A stretch of 64,000 nucleotides of DNA from Salinibacterium sp. NK8237 (GCF_015864955.1 NZ_JADYWE010000003.1:62001-126000); one strand, 5' to 3'; counted from the stretch's first letter, positions 21,255 to 33,493 are shown. Numbers and translations: made by a program. The notes: generated from the sequence alone by a model not told the origin.

Positions 21255-22892
21255 ATGGCAGAACTCAGCATTAGTCCGGACGACATCCGCGACGCGCTCA
21301 AGGACTTCGTCAAGGCTTACGAGCCTGGCAAGGCTGCGACGACCGAGACAGGCACCGTCGTAGACGCTGCCGACGGTATCGCACACGTTGACGGCCTTCC
21401 CGGCGTCATGGCCAACGAGCTCATCCGCTTCGCCGATGGCACCCTGGGCCTCGCTCAGAACCTCGACGAAGACGAGATCGGTGTCGTCATCCTCGGTGAG
21501 TTCACCGGCATCGTCGAAGGTATGGAAGTTACACGCACCGGCGAAGTACTTTCCGCTCCCGTCGGCGACGCTTTCCTCGGTCGTGTGGTTGACCCCCTGG
21601 GCGCCCCGATCGACGGTCTCGGCGAGATCAAGGCTGAGACCCGTCGCGCGCTCGAGCTTCAGGCTCCCGGCGTCATGGACCGCAAGAGTGTCCACGAGCC
21701 CATGCAGACCGGAATCAAGGCAATTGACGCCATGATTCCGATCGGCCGTGGCCAGCGCCAGCTCATCATTGGTGACCGCCAGACCGGTAAGACGGCCATT
21801 GCGATCGACACCATCATCAACCAGAAGCAAAACTGGGAGTCGGGCGACGAGAACAAGCAGGTTCGCTGCATCTACGTTGCTATCGGTCAAAAGGGTTCGA
21901 CGATTGCTGCTGTCAAGGGCGCACTCGAAGAAGCCGGCGCCATGGAGTACACCACCATCGTGGCCGCTCCCGCATCCGACCCCGCAGGATTCAAGTACCT
22001 CGCTCCCTACACCGGTTCGGCCATCGGCCAGCACTGGATGTACGGCGGCAAGCACGTACTGATCATCTTCGATGACCTCTCCAAGCAGGCTGAGGCCTAC
22101 CGTGCAGTATCGCTGCTCCTTCGCCGTCCGCCAGGGCGCGAAGCATACCCCGGTGACGTGTTCTACCTGCACTCTCGTCTGCTCGAGCGTTGTGCCAAGC
22201 TCTCCGACGAGCTCGGTGCCGGATCGATGACGGGTCTGCCCATCATCGAGACCAAGGCAAACGACGTTGCGGCCTACATCCCGACCAACGTGATCTCGAT
22301 CACCGACGGCCAGATCTTCCTCCAGTCCGACCTGTTCAACGCCAACCAGCGTCCGGCAGTCGACGTAGGAATCTCGGTTTCGCGTGTGGGTGGAGACGCT
22401 CAGGTCAAGTCGATCAAGAAGGTTTCGGGAACGCTGAAGCTCGAGCTCGCTCAGTACCGCTCACTCGAAGCATTCGCGATGTTCGCATCCGACCTCGACC
22501 CCACGAGCCGTCGCCAGCTCGCTCGAGGCGCTCGCCTCACCGAGTTGCTTCGCCAGCCGCAGTACTCGCCGTTCCCCGTCGAGAAGCAGGTTGTTTCGAT
22601 CTGGGCCGGCACCAACGGCAAGCTCGATGAAGTACCTGTTGAAGACATCCTGCGTTTTGAGAGCGAGCTGCACGACTACCTCGCCCGCAACACCAAGGTC
22701 CTCGACACTCTTCGCGAGAAGAACGCACTCGATGACCAGTTGATCGCTGACATGGATGCCGGAGTCGAAGCTTTCAAGCTTGGCTTCCAGACGGGTGAGG
22801 GCAAGTCCCTCAACTCCGTTGGTTCTGAGCAGTTCGAAGAGATCGCTGAAGAAGACATCGCTCAAGAGAAGATCGTCAAGCAGAAGCGCTGA
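21255..22892 (+). CDS. atpA: ATP synthase F1 subunit alpha
   Basis: 545 residues, full length. It forms the regulatory, non-catalytic nucleotide sites of the alpha3beta3 ring. The Walker A motif [10 protein letters not shown] is near residue 173, and the alpha signature around [17 protein letters not shown] is present. The C-terminal tail is acidic and then basic ([18 protein letters not shown]), as in other actinobacteria. It lies 37 bases after atpH. Confidence 0.97.
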   Translation: MAELSISPDDIRDALKDFVKAYEPGKAATTETGTVVDAADGIAHVDGLPGVMANELIRFADGTLGLAQNLDEDEIGVVILGEFTGIVEGMEVTRTGEVLSAPVGDAFLGRVVDPLGAPIDGLGEIKAETRRALELQAPGVMDRKSVHEPMQTGIKAIDAMIPIGRGQRQLIIGDRQTGKTAIAIDTIINQKQNWESGDENKQVRCIYVAIGQKGSTIAAVKGALEEAGAMEYTTIVAAPASDPAGFKYLAPYTGSAIGQHWMYGGKHVLIIFDDLSKQAEAYRAVSLLLRRPPGREAYPGDVFYLHSRLLERCAKLSDELGAGSMTGLPIIETKANDVAAYIPTNVISITDGQIFLQSDLFNANQRPAVDVGISVSRVGGDAQVKSIKKVSGTLKLELAQYRSLEAFAMFASDLDPTSRRQLARGARLTELLRQPQYSPFPVEKQVVSIWAGTNGKLDEVPVEDILRFESELHDYLARNTKVLDTLREKNALDDQLIADMDAGVEAFKLGFQTGEGKSLNSVGSEQFEEIAEEDIAQEKIVKQKR

Positions 22893-22942
22893 GCTCTGCA
22901 CCAGTGATCATCGACCAACACGACATAGAAAGTTAGAAAGCC

Positions 22943-25446
<2,504 letters not shown>

Positions 25447-25448
25447 CA

Positions 25449-25709
25449 ATGGCAGTTCTGACAGTGAGCGTCGTCTCCGCCGACCAGGAAATCTGGTCGG
25501 GGGAGGCGAGCCAGCTCATCGCTCGCACCACCGAAGGTGAGATCGGTATCCTTCCCGGGCACGAACCGCTTCTTGCGATTCTGGCCAAGGGCGAGGTTCG
25601 TGTGACCACCGCAGATGGCAAGAATGTGACCGCTACGGCGGATAACGGCTTCCTCTCGGTTGAGCACAACACCGTAACAGTGGTGGCAAGCACCGCAGAA
25701 CTGGTCTAG
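25449..25709 (+). CDS. atpC: ATP synthase F1 subunit epsilon
   Basis: 86 residues from ATG 25449, two bases after the atpD stop; a longer frame from 25416 would overlap atpD. The beta-sandwich domain is intact (VSADQEIWSGEASQLIARTTEGEIGILPGHEPLL in pieces), but the C-terminal two-helix arm that inhibits ATP hydrolysis in E. coli is absent, as is usual for short actinobacterial forms. It ends the atp operon. Confidence 0.93.
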   Translation: MAVLTVSVVSADQEIWSGEASQLIARTTEGEIGILPGHEPLLAILAKGEVRVTTADGKNVTATADNGFLSVEHNTVTVVASTAELV

Positions 25710-25719
25710 TTTACTTTTC

Positions 25720-26241
25720 ATGCTTATAGCGATGGCCGGGTTGCCGGGCGCAGGAAAAACCACGATCGCTGAGGTCGTGGGCGCCCGGCGCAAGACCACA
25801 GTGCTCTCCGTCGATCAGATCGAAACAGCAATCCTCAGGGCTGGTATTAGCGCTGGGCAGCCAATTGGGCTTGCTGCGTACCTCGTGGCAGAAGCACTTG
25901 CAGAATCGGTCTTACTGAACGGCGATGACATCATTATTGATGCTGTCAACGCGGTGGCTCCGGCTCGTGAACAGTGGGTAAGTCTCGCTAAACGCACCGA
26001 CTCCGGAATCCGGTTCATTGAAGTGGTTTGCTCCGATGAAGCAGTTCACCAAGAACGGCTCGTGGAGCGCGCTGCAAAGCGCGCTATGTTCGGGGCAGCT
26101 GAACGCGATGCGGTCGAGCAGAGCGTCGAAGAGTATTCCCCGTGGGGCGGCGTGAGCGGGGCTGTCGCCCGTATCACTCTCGATTCGGCCGGCCCCATTG
26201 GCGTGAACGTCGAACGGGCATCTGCGTTTCTTGACGCGTGA
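25720..26241 (+). CDS. P-loop kinase-like ATPase
   Basis: 173 residues of the AAA_33/zeta-toxin-like P-loop kinase group. Walker A is AGLPGAGKTT (residues 6-15). DDIIIDAVNAV gives a Walker B-like strand, and the ERLVERAAKRA helix supplies lid-type arginines. Such proteins phosphorylate small molecules, nucleotides or RNA ends; the substrate is unknown. No antitoxin-like partner lies beside it, so a zeta toxin is unlikely. It overlaps yaaA by four bases (GTGA), and starts only 11 bases after atpC. Confidence 0.75.
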   Translation: MLIAMAGLPGAGKTTIAEVVGARRKTTVLSVDQIETAILRAGISAGQPIGLAAYLVAEALAESVLLNGDDIIIDAVNAVAPAREQWVSLAKRTDSGIRFIEVVCSDEAVHQERLVERAAKRAMFGAAERDAVEQSVEEYSPWGGVSGAVARITLDSAGPIGVNVERASAFLDA

Positions 26242-26987
26242 TAATTCTTCTTCCACCCTCGGAAACTAAACGTGACGGGGGCGACGACAGCGCTGCGTTC
26301 GACTTTACGAAACTTTCGTTCCCGCAACTAGCTGGTGAGCGAAAAGCCGTCTGGAACGCCGTCATTCATTTGGCACGCGATCCCGAGGGCGCGCAGCGCG
26401 CATTGGGCATTAGTGCGAAGCAACTATTCGAGGTTGAACGCAATCGCACGCTCGCCGTCGCCCCGGTAGTGCCCGCCCTCCAGCGCTATACCGGAGTTCT
26501 TTTCGATGGCCTAGATGCCGCGTCGCTGTCTCCTGACGAATGGACTTTCGCGAAGAAGAGCGTGCTGGTGCACTCTGCACTCTTTGGGCCAATCGGCGCG
26601 GGCGATCCCATCCCGGCGTACCGACTTTCCCATAATTCCAAGGTGCCAGGTATTCCGTTGAAGCGGCACTGGCGTGCGCCAGTATCGGCAGCTTTGGCGT
26701 CGGTTGCAGGGCTACAGCTGGACTTGCGGTCGGAGGCGTACGCGCAACTGGGCGCTGCCGCTCCCCACAGCGTTTACCTGCGGGTGGTGACTGAAGGTGC
26801 TGACGGCAAACGGGTAGCGCTCAGCCATTTCAATAAAAAATCAAAAGGCCAATTCACGCGCGCTCTCATCAGCGCCGGAATTGACCATGAGTCTGCCGAT
26901 TCACTCGTAGCTTGGGCGAATAGTGCGGGGTTCCGGCTTGAATCTGGCGCCGATGGCGAGCTGGACCTTGTCGTGAAGAACGCCTAG
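26238..26987 (+). CDS. yaaA: Peroxide stress protein YaaA (DUF328)
   Basis: 249 residues, GTG start overlapping the preceding stop. The N-terminal ILLPPSETKRDGG is the family signature, along with LFDGLDAASL, the VLVHSALFGPI segment and, near the C-terminus, HFNKKSKGQFTRALI. In E. coli YaaA limits free iron during hydrogen peroxide stress and binds DNA through a helix-hairpin-helix-like region; the same role is assumed here. Confidence 0.9.
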   Translation: MIILLPPSETKRDGGDDSAAFDFTKLSFPQLAGERKAVWNAVIHLARDPEGAQRALGISAKQLFEVERNRTLAVAPVVPALQRYTGVLFDGLDAASLSPDEWTFAKKSVLVHSALFGPIGAGDPIPAYRLSHNSKVPGIPLKRHWRAPVSAALASVAGLQLDLRSEAYAQLGAAAPHSVYLRVVTEGADGKRVALSHFNKKSKGQFTRALISAGIDHESADSLVAWANSAGFRLESGADGELDLVVKNA

Positions 26988-27066
26988 CCGTTCTCGCTAC
27001 CGACCGTCATCGCGAACCAGAGCGTGGGGGAAAAGCGCGGTATTGATCGCCCTCATTGCAGTATGG

Positions 27067-27657
27067 CTATGCCACGCGCCAACAACCTTCGAGATGGTCA
27101 TCAACCATGCCCGCTGACTGCATAAGCGCGTACATCGTTGTGGGGCCAACGAAACGATAGCCGCGTGCCTTGAGCGCTTTGCTCATAGCGGTTGATTCTT
27201 CGGTAATGGCCGGAACCTCGGCAAAAGAGTGCAGTCGTGTGGCGCGAGCGGGCGGCGCAAAGCTCCACAGGAGTGCATCGAGCGCACCCGGGTCATTCTG
27301 AGTTAGCTCGAGAGTCGCGCGTGCATTAGTGATTGCAGCTGAGACCTTGAGACGATTGCGGATGATGCGAGGGTCGGCGAGGAGCCGTGCCACCTCTTCG
27401 TCACCGTAGCGTGCGATTGCGGTTGCATCAAAGTTGTCGAAGGCATCCCGGATTCCTTCGCGTCGACGGAGGATCGTGATCCAGGACAACCCAGCTTGGA
27501 ATGCTTCGAGCATGATCTTCTCAAACAGCCGGTGGTCGCCCCGCAGGGGGTTTCCCCACTCCTCATCGTGGTATTTGCGATACAACTCATCGTCGCCAAC
27601 CCAGCTGCACCGTGCGCGACTATCGGGGCCGACAATCAGCGCTTCCCGCTCACTCAC
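27067..27657 (-). CDS. tag: DNA-3-methyladenine glycosylase I
   Basis: 196 residues. It excises 3-methyladenine from alkylated DNA. The zinc-binding ligands of Tag are all visible: Cys17 in RCSWVGD, His30 in RKYHDEEWG, and His188 and Cys192 in DDHLEGCW. The AFQAGLSWITIL helix is the family signature. The GTG start overlaps the ogt stop by four bases (GTGA), so the two DNA-alkylation repair enzymes are coupled. Confidence 0.95.
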   Translation of the reverse strand: MSEREALIVGPDSRARCSWVGDDELYRKYHDEEWGNPLRGDHRLFEKIMLEAFQAGLSWITILRRREGIRDAFDNFDATAIARYGDEEVARLLADPRIIRNRLKVSAAITNARATLELTQNDPGALDALLWSFAPPARATRLHSFAEVPAITEESTAMSKALKARGYRFVGPTTMYALMQSAGMVDDHLEGCWRVA

Positions 27658-28217
27658 TTGTGGAGGATCCCCTCATGGTTGAGCAACCAGACCTTGGTGG
27701 GCACACCCTCGCCGCCGCTGTAGCCGGTAATGCGCTGGTTGGAAGCAAGCACCCGGTGACAGGGCACGATGATGGGGATCGGATTTGCGCCGACGGCACC
27801 GCCGACGGCTCTGCCAGCACTCGGGCGCCCTGTGGCGCGGCCAATGTCGGCGTACGACACAGCAGCGCCGAACGGGAGCTGGCCGAGTTCAAACCACACT
27901 GAACGTTGGAACTCCGTGCCCACGGTGGAAAGGGGCAACTCAAAAGAACGTCGGGTGCCAGCGAAATACTGCGCGAGTTGCGTAGAAGCGTTATCGAGAA
28001 CGGCGCAGGAACGTTCATGCTGCTGATCGTGGGGGAGCACGCCTGAGCTTTCTATGGCGAGCCCTGTTACGTGCTCTCCATCACTGGTGAGCTCGATGCG
28101 GCCGATGGGAGACGGCACCCTGAGCAGGTACGCCACCTCTGTGGAGGGGGATGTGATCGTGTGCATGTCTCGAGCGTACGCTGCGGAGTTCCCGAGCTGC
28201 TGGCTATTTTCGGACAT
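27654..28217 (-). CDS. ogt: Methylated-DNA–protein-cysteine methyltransferase
   Basis: 187 residues from the ATG at 28217. It removes O6-methyl groups from guanine by a one-way transfer to Cys153 in the IVPCHRV motif. The helix-turn-helix region SYADIGRATGRPSAGRAVGGAV contacts DNA. Another in-frame ATG at 28166 (giving 170 residues) fits the usual N-terminus as well; neither has a strong ribosome-binding site. The annotated frame extends further up to 28385 but that part is antisense-like and overlaps the next gene. It is coupled to tag. Confidence 0.92.
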   Translation of the reverse strand: MSENSQQLGNSAAYARDMHTITSPSTEVAYLLRVPSPIGRIELTSDGEHVTGLAIESSGVLPHDQQHERSCAVLDNASTQLAQYFAGTRRSFELPLSTVGTEFQRSVWFELGQLPFGAAVSYADIGRATGRPSAGRAVGGAVGANPIPIIVPCHRVLASNQRITGYSGGEGVPTKVWLLNHEGILHK

Positions 28218-28257
28218 TGCAATTCGACCAAGTTCTGTGGCTTGTAGAGGAGAGGTC

Positions 28258-29319
28258 TTAGATGCCAGCGTCGTCGCGAGGCTCGATATTGATGCTCTGG
28301 TTGAGCTCGCTAATCGTCGAGTTGAGAGCCTCCAGCTGCTCCACGAGACCGTCATAGGTATCGACGTCTGCCTGGATCGAGTCATAGAGCGAGTTGAGTG
28401 AATCTTGCCGCTCGATCAGCGAGCTGCGTTCATTATTGGCGCTCACCTGCAAGTCGCGTGTGTTGAAATCGCCGCGATCTGCTCGAAAATTGAAACTATC
28501 GATATCTTCGTTGAGGGCGTCGTAGCCGCTGTTGTAACTCGCGTACGCGTCGTCGATGCTTTCGCGAAGGGTATCGAGCTGATCCACGAGCTTCGCGCTC
28601 GCTTCCAATTGCTCGGTAAACACAGCGTTCGACTTTTCGTGAAGAGCTACAACCGTTGCGCGGTCAGTGAAGTACTCCGCATAGTGTGCCTCGAGCTCAG
28701 GGCTGAGATCGGCGAACTCGGTACCGACGATCGAATGCAATTCGTTTGCGCGTTCGCCTGGCTCGGTTTTCGCGTAGAACTCAAGGGTCGTAGCGAACTC
28801 GGGGTCGTCTTTCATGGTCTCAGCTTCTGCTTCGAGCAGAGGGGTCAAGCGATCCTGTTCCGCGCTCGAGAGGCGATCCCACGCAGCGTGCAGCATTTCG
28901 TGGGCAGCTACGACCTCTTCGATGCCGGCGAGACGTTCATCCGTAACGTCGTAGAGGAAGATAGATTTGCTGCTCGGAAAGTAGCAACCGAGCACGCCGA
29001 AGTTCTCTTCCACGTTGGAGCAGGTGCTATTAAACAGGGGGTTTGTCTGGATCGTGGGCTGACTTGCGTAAAACAAGAACTCGCCCTCTTCAGACATTCC
29101 CGCCGACGCTACATAGGCTTGGACGCTCGCCGAAGGCTCAAAATCCCACACAGCGAACTGATCTGAAATGCGCTGCTGGTTCGTAAGGGCCCAGACGCCG
29201 CCCCCGATGACCGCAAGATTGAGCGCAACAGCAAGCACGATCGCGATGACCCGCGCAACAGTAATGCGGGTATCGCTATCGTGCGGTCGCTGCTGGAGCG
29301 AATTATCCTCAATACTCAC
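28258..29319 (-). CDS. Membrane-anchored putative zinc metallopeptidase (HExxH)
   Basis: 353 residues, GTG start. A short cytoplasmic N-terminus is followed by one membrane helix (about 21-46). The exported part has Cys100 and Cys112, which could form a disulfide, and an HEMLHAAWDRL helix with His140-Glu141-His144, the HExxH zinc motif of gluzincins. NELHSIVGTE (192-201) offers Glu193 as a third ligand. From about residue 225 to 340 the sequence is coiled-coil-like, rich in Leu, Asp, Ser and Gln heptads. I do not recognise the family. A surface-facing wall or protein peptidase is a reasonable inference. Confidence 0.65.
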   Translation of the reverse strand: MSIEDNSLQQRPHDSDTRITVARVIAIVLAVALNLAVIGGGVWALTNQQRISDQFAVWDFEPSASVQAYVASAGMSEEGEFLFYASQPTIQTNPLFNSTCSNVEENFGVLGCYFPSSKSIFLYDVTDERLAGIEEVVAAHEMLHAAWDRLSSAEQDRLTPLLEAEAETMKDDPEFATTLEFYAKTEPGERANELHSIVGTEFADLSPELEAHYAEYFTDRATVVALHEKSNAVFTEQLEASAKLVDQLDTLRESIDDAYASYNSGYDALNEDIDSFNFRADRGDFNTRDLQVSANNERSSLIERQDSLNSLYDSIQADVDTYDGLVEQLEALNSTISELNQSINIEPRDDAGI

Positions 29320-29374
29320 GAAAAGAACACTATCCGAGCCGTGGGGTCAGAGGGAGGGGCGAACGCGGTGAGTT

Positions 29375-30757
29375 CTAGAGACGGCTCCATGCTTCGGTCA
29401 GAACCGAACGCAGTATGGATTCTATCTCGTCAAATTCAGCCGGACCGATCGTAAGGGGCGGTGCCAGCTGAATCACAGGATCGCCACGGTCATCCGCGCG
29501 GCAGTACAAGCCGGCTTCGTAGAGCGCCTTCGACAAGAACCCGCGGAGCAGGCGCTCGGATTCGTCCTCGTTGAAGGTCTCTTTTGTCGCCTTATCTTTC
29601 ACAAGCTCGATGCCAAAGAAGTATCCATCGCCACGCACATCGCCGACGATAGGAAGGTCGAGCAGGCGCTCAAGGGCAGCCCGGAACTTCGGCGAGTTCT
29701 CGCGAACGTGCTCGTTGATCTTCTCTTCTTCGAAAATGTCGAGGTTCTCCAAGGCAACCGCAGCGGAAACCGGATGTCCGCCGAAGGTGTACCCGTGGTA
29801 GAACGTCGTGGCGCCGTGCTTGAAGGGCTCGTAGATGCGGTCAGACACGATTGTGGCGCCGATGGGCGAGTAGCCACTCGTCATTCCCTTGGCACACGTG
29901 ATCATGTCGGGAACGTAGTCGTAGGCGTCGCACGCGAACATGTGGCCAAGGCGACCGAAGGCACAAATGACTTCGTCGCTGACCAGCAGTACGTCGTATT
30001 CGTCACAGATCTCGCGAACACGTTGGAAATAGCCGGGGGGAGGCGGGAAGCATCCACCCGAGTTTTGCACGGGCTCGAGGAATACGGCTGCAACAGTCTC
30101 AGGGCCTTCGAAGAGAATCATTTCCTCGATGCGGTTGGCCGCCCACAGTCCGAATTCTTCTTCGGTGCCGTGGAAGCCCATTTCTTCGGCGCGGTAGTAG
30201 TTAGTGTTTGGCACGCGGAAGCCGCCAGGTACCAAGGGCTCAAACATTTCCTTCATGCCGGGGATGCCCGTAATGGCGAGAGCGCCCTGCGGGGTGCCGT
30301 GGTAAGCAACGGCACGAGAGATTACCTTGTGCTTGGTGTGACGGCCCTGCAGCTTCCAGTACTGCTTAGCCAGCTTGAATGCAGTCTCAACGGCTTCGCC
30401 ACCGCCAGTGGAGAAAAACACGCGGTTGAGGTCGCCGGGCGCGTAACCAGCCAGACGATCTGCCAACTCGATGGCGTTGGGGTGCGCGTAGGACCAGATC
30501 GGGAAGAACGCGAGCTCTTCGGCTTGCTTGGCGGCAACCTCGGCGAGGCGCTTGCGGCCGTGGCCAGCATTGACCACGAAAAGTCCGCTCAAGCCGTCGA
30601 AGTACTTGTTGCCTTTGCTGTCATAAATGTGGTGGCCTTCGCCGCGCACGATGATGGGAACCCCGGCACCGTCTTCCATCACCGATTGGCGAGAGAAGTG
30701 CATCCACAGGTGGTCTTTGGCTTTTTGTTGAAGATCGGCTTCGTCGTACTCTGACAT
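29375..30757 (-). CDS. Class III aminotransferase (putrescine/omega-amino type)
   Basis: 460 residues of the PLP fold-type I, class III family. The PLP lysine is Lys290 in ITCAKGMTSGYSP, preceded by the signature VSDEVICAFGRLGHMFA (260-276); FFSTGGGEAVETA binds the cofactor phosphate. With a neighbouring Lrp regulator and a divergent aldehyde dehydrogenase resembling gamma-aminobutyraldehyde dehydrogenase, the most likely substrate is putrescine or a related omega-amino compound, giving gamma-aminobutyraldehyde. Other amines such as beta-alanine or taurine cannot be excluded. Confidence 0.85.
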   Translation of the reverse strand: MSEYDEADLQQKAKDHLWMHFSRQSVMEDGAGVPIIVRGEGHHIYDSKGNKYFDGLSGLFVVNAGHGRKRLAEVAAKQAEELAFFPIWSYAHPNAIELADRLAGYAPGDLNRVFFSTGGGEAVETAFKLAKQYWKLQGRHTKHKVISRAVAYHGTPQGALAITGIPGMKEMFEPLVPGGFRVPNTNYYRAEEMGFHGTEEEFGLWAANRIEEMILFEGPETVAAVFLEPVQNSGGCFPPPPGYFQRVREICDEYDVLLVSDEVICAFGRLGHMFACDAYDYVPDMITCAKGMTSGYSPIGATIVSDRIYEPFKHGATTFYHGYTFGGHPVSAAVALENLDIFEEEKINEHVRENSPKFRAALERLLDLPIVGDVRGDGYFFGIELVKDKATKETFNEDESERLLRGFLSKALYEAGLYCRADDRGDPVIQLAPPLTIGPAEFDEIESILRSVLTEAWSRL

Positions 30758-30781
30758 GGCTGACGCTTTCTTGAGGGGTTG

Positions 30782-30804
30782 GGGGAACGCTTAGCGCGTT
30801 CCCC
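30782..30804 (-). terminator. Intercistronic hairpin after the Lrp gene
   Basis: GGGGAACGC (30782-30790) pairs perfectly with GCGTTCCCC (30796-30804) around a 5-base loop that includes the Lrp stop codon. It lies between the Lrp-type gene and the aminotransferase, both on the reverse strand, so it may terminate most Lrp transcripts or stabilise the mRNA end. No T-tract follows. Confidence 0.45.
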
Positions 30805-31273
30805 AGTTGTAGAACTGCTTGTGGAGGCGCAGATAGACGAAGGTTTCCGTCGAACGCACGCCGTCGATTCCGCGGATGTCGCGGTTAAGAAGGTCGATAA
30901 GGTCGTCGTCGTTTTCGCAGACCACTTCGGCGAGGATGTCGAAGCTGCCAGCGGTGAGAACGACGTAGTCGACAGCGGGCAACTTTCCAATCGTTTCGGC
31001 GACGACGGTTGTGTCTCCCGAGACTTGGATGCCGATCATGGCTTGACGAAAGAAGCCAAGCTGCATGGGGTCGGTAACCGCGACGACCTGCATGACGCCG
31101 GAGTCTGTCAGCTTCTGCACGCGCTGACGAACGGCGGCTTCACTGAGGCCAACTGCCTTACCGATCTCAGCGTAGGAGCGTCGGCCATCGTTCTGAAGCT
31201 GCTCGATGATGGCCTTTGAAACGTCGTCAAGATGCACAGGCTTGTTTGCGGAACTACGCGACGGGGTGGTCAT
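30791..31273 (-). CDS. Lrp/AsnC-family transcriptional regulator
   Basis: 160 residues. The N-terminal helix-turn-helix (RRSYAEIGKAVGLSEAAVRQRVQ, about 34-56, quoted in part) precedes a C-terminal RAM/ACT-like sensing domain with the loop YVVLTAGSFDILAEVVC. Lrp/AsnC proteins form dimers to octamers and respond to amino acids or amines. It lies just upstream of the aminotransferase and divergent from an aldehyde dehydrogenase gene, so it probably controls both in response to the pathway's amine. Confidence 0.92.
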   Translation of the reverse strand: MTTPSRSSANKPVHLDDVSKAIIEQLQNDGRRSYAEIGKAVGLSEAAVRQRVQKLTDSGVMQVVAVTDPMQLGFFRQAMIGIQVSGDTTVVAETIGKLPAVDYVVLTAGSFDILAEVVCENDDDLIDLLNRDIRGIDGVRSTETFVYLRLHKQFYNWGTR

Positions 31274-31320
31274 GCCTCGATTTTGTCAGTTCAAACCCGC
31301 TTCTGCAAGCGATTCCGAAT

Positions 31321-31336
31321 CAAAATAGTGATTTTG
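31321..31336. promoter_or_regulatory. Possible operator for the Lrp-type regulator
   Basis: CAAAAT-AGTG-ATTTTG is a perfect 6-bp inverted repeat in the 122-base gap between the Lrp-type gene and the divergent aldehyde dehydrogenase gene. Its AT-rich, roughly 15-base form resembles Lrp/AsnC sites, and the flanking region is much richer in A and T than the genes. Confidence 0.4.
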
Positions 31337-31395
31337 CTGCGGAAACCGTCAGTCTGCGGGTAGATTCCGGAGGACACCCTCGCTATCGTTGACGC

Positions 31396-32832
31396 ATGAG
31401 CGCTTCAGAAATCAAGAACTTCATCAACGGCGAGTATGTAGCCGCGCGCACCGAGTCCAGTTTCGACGTGATCGACCCCGCGACTGAGCACCGCTACGCG
31501 GAGTCGCCTGTTTCGTCAGCGGCCGACGTCGACGCTGCCTACGCTGCCGCATCCACCGCTTTTGAGACCTGGGGCGAAACCACCCCATCGGAGCGCCAAC
31601 TCGCCCTGTTCCGCATCGCCGATGCCATGGAAGCACGCGCCGACGAATTTGCCGACCTTGAATCGAAAGACACCGGAAAGCCTCGCGCCAGTCTTGTCGC
31701 GGACGAGATCATGCTCTCCGTTGACCAGATCCGATTCTTTGCGGGAGAGTCTCGACACCTCTCGGGTATGGCCTCCGCCGAGTATATGAAGGACCACACG
31801 TCATCGATTCGTCGCGAGCCGATCGGTGTAATTGGTCAAGTAGCGCCGTGGAACTACCCACTCAACATGGCCGTCTGGAAAGTTGCCCCGGCAATCGCCG
31901 CCGGCAACACGACGGTGCTGAAGCCCAGCGACACGACTCCCTCGGCCACCCTGCTGTTCGCCGAGGTCGCCTCCGAGTTCCTGCCAGCCGGCGTCTTCAA
32001 CGTTCTGACGGGCGACCGGACCACTGGCGGTCTCATGATCGACCACAAGACGCCACAGATGGTCTCGATTACGGGATCGGTGCGGGCGGGAATGGAAGTT
32101 GCTAAGGCCGCATCCGTTGATCTCAAGCGTGTGCACTTGGAACTGGGCGGCAAGGCTCCGGTCATTGTCTTTGACGATGCCGACATCGAGTCCGCCGTTG
32201 CCGGAATTGGGGCCGCAGGCTATTTCAACGCGGGCCAAGACTGCACCGCGGCCACCCGAGTGATCGTGCACGAGCAGGTACATGACGAATTCGTGGCAGC
32301 CCTCGTAGCCTGGACGCGTGACAACGCGACAACGGGTGCACCAAACGAAGACGTCTATTTCGGTGCTGTCAACAACGCGAACCAGCTCGCTCAAGTGTCA
32401 CGCGTGATCGAGGAGTTGCCCTCGCACGCTCACGTCGAGCTCGGCGGCACGCGCCAAGGCAGCCAGGGCTACTTCTATGAAGCCACGATCGTTTCTGGGC
32501 TGCAGCAACACGACTCCGCCGTGCAGAATGAAATCTTCGGCCCCGTCATCACCGTCCAGAAATTCACGGATGAGAACCAAGCGCTGGAGTGGGCCAACGA
32601 CGTCAACTACGGATTGGCTTCGAGCGTGTGGACACGTGACCACGGTCGTGCCATGCGTTTCGCGAAGCACCTCGATTTCGGATGTGTGTGGATCAACACC
32701 CACATTCCCATCGTTGCGGAGATGCCACACGGTGGTTTCAAACACTCCGGCTATGGCAAAGATCTGTCGAGTTACGGCTTCGAGGACTACACGCGTATCA
32801 AACACGTGATGAGTTTTATCGGACAAGCGTGA
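31396..32832 (+). CDS. Aldehyde dehydrogenase (gamma-aminobutyraldehyde type)
   Basis: 478 residues, NAD(P)-dependent aldehyde dehydrogenase superfamily. Catalytic Cys is near residue 283 in [12 protein letters not shown], and the general base Glu near residue 249 in [12 protein letters not shown]. The N-terminal [21 protein letters not shown] and the oxyanion region [12 protein letters not shown] are typical. The FNAGQDC context is shared with gamma-aminobutyraldehyde dehydrogenases such as PatD/YdcW, which make GABA from putrescine. It is divergent from the Lrp-type gene and 43 bases from the next operon. Other omega-amino aldehydes are possible substrates. Confidence 0.82.
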   Translation: MSASEIKNFINGEYVAARTESSFDVIDPATEHRYAESPVSSAADVDAAYAAASTAFETWGETTPSERQLALFRIADAMEARADEFADLESKDTGKPRASLVADEIMLSVDQIRFFAGESRHLSGMASAEYMKDHTSSIRREPIGVIGQVAPWNYPLNMAVWKVAPAIAAGNTTVLKPSDTTPSATLLFAEVASEFLPAGVFNVLTGDRTTGGLMIDHKTPQMVSITGSVRAGMEVAKAASVDLKRVHLELGGKAPVIVFDDADIESAVAGIGAAGYFNAGQDCTAATRVIVHEQVHDEFVAALVAWTRDNATTGAPNEDVYFGAVNNANQLAQVSRVIEELPSHAHVELGGTRQGSQGYFYEATIVSGLQQHDSAVQNEIFGPVITVQKFTDENQALEWANDVNYGLASSVWTRDHGRAMRFAKHLDFGCVWINTHIPIVAEMPHGGFKHSGYGKDLSSYGFEDYTRIKHVMSFIGQA

Positions 32833-32875
32833 CGGGCTCCCACGGGAAATCGTCAAGCGTGTCTAAGATTGCGGC

Positions 32876-33493
32876 GTGAGGCATGATTTTGACGACACGA
32901 TAACGGCGAGCCAACGGCCCACCGTTTGGTCGAGCGTTCCCGATCTGGATGACACCGTCATCATCAGTTCTCGCCGTCGACTAGCCACCGTGCAGCCATA
33001 TGAGCGTCCGGAGGCGGCACAAGCAAAGCAGGCGTCGCCGACCACCGCTCAGGAGGCAGCGCGACTACGAGCGCGCGCGGCCGCCCAAGTGAAGCCTCCC
33101 CAGCAGGCTGCAGCTCCGCCCGCATCCGAATCCTCAGCGCTGTACTACCGGGTGCAGCTCGACGGAACAGGGCAGGCGCATTCGCTGGAGCACGCATGCG
33201 TGTTTGGTCGTGATCCGCGGCCACCGCGCATTGTTAAAGGTGTGGGGCCTCGCCTTGTCGCGGTGCAGTCGCCGCTCCGTGAGGTCTCAGAAACGCACGT
33301 CGAAGTGCGACAATTGGGGGCTTCGGTGATCGTGACTGATCTCCGATCAACGAACGGGTCACTCGTTCAAGTGCCAGGAAATGCTGCACGAAAACTCCGT
33401 CAGGGTGAGTCGGTAGTCGTTACGACCGGCACGCTAGTGGATATTGGTGACGGAAACATCATTCGGATTCTGCCTCGGCGGCGTCTGGAGTAA
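32876..33493 (+). CDS. FHA-domain protein
   Basis: 205 residues, GTG start. Residues 1-105 look disordered, with DDT-type sites (TITASQRP, LDDTVIIS) that could be phosphorylated and an Ala/Pro/Gln-rich linker. The C-terminal 100 residues are an FHA fold: VFGRD (GR motif), SETHVEV (SxxH) and DLRSTNGS (N-G), the residues that bind phosphothreonine. No membrane segment. It is the first gene of the 19.5-kb run, 19 bases before the phosphatase gene. It probably reads phosphorylation by the downstream kinase. Confidence 0.85.
   Translation: MRHDFDDTITASQRPTVWSSVPDLDDTVIISSRRRLATVQPYERPEAAQAKQASPTTAQEAARLRARAAAQVKPPQQAAAPPASESSALYYRVQLDGTGQAHSLEHACVFGRDPRPPRIVKGVGPRLVAVQSPLREVSETHVEVRQLGASVIVTDLRSTNGSLVQVPGNAARKLRQGESVVVTTGTLVDIGDGNIIRILPRRRLE

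Noticed and set aside
25720..26241. The P-loop protein as a zeta-type toxin
   Set aside because: No antitoxin-like partner adjoins it and it is coupled to yaaA, so a toxin-antitoxin role is not supported.
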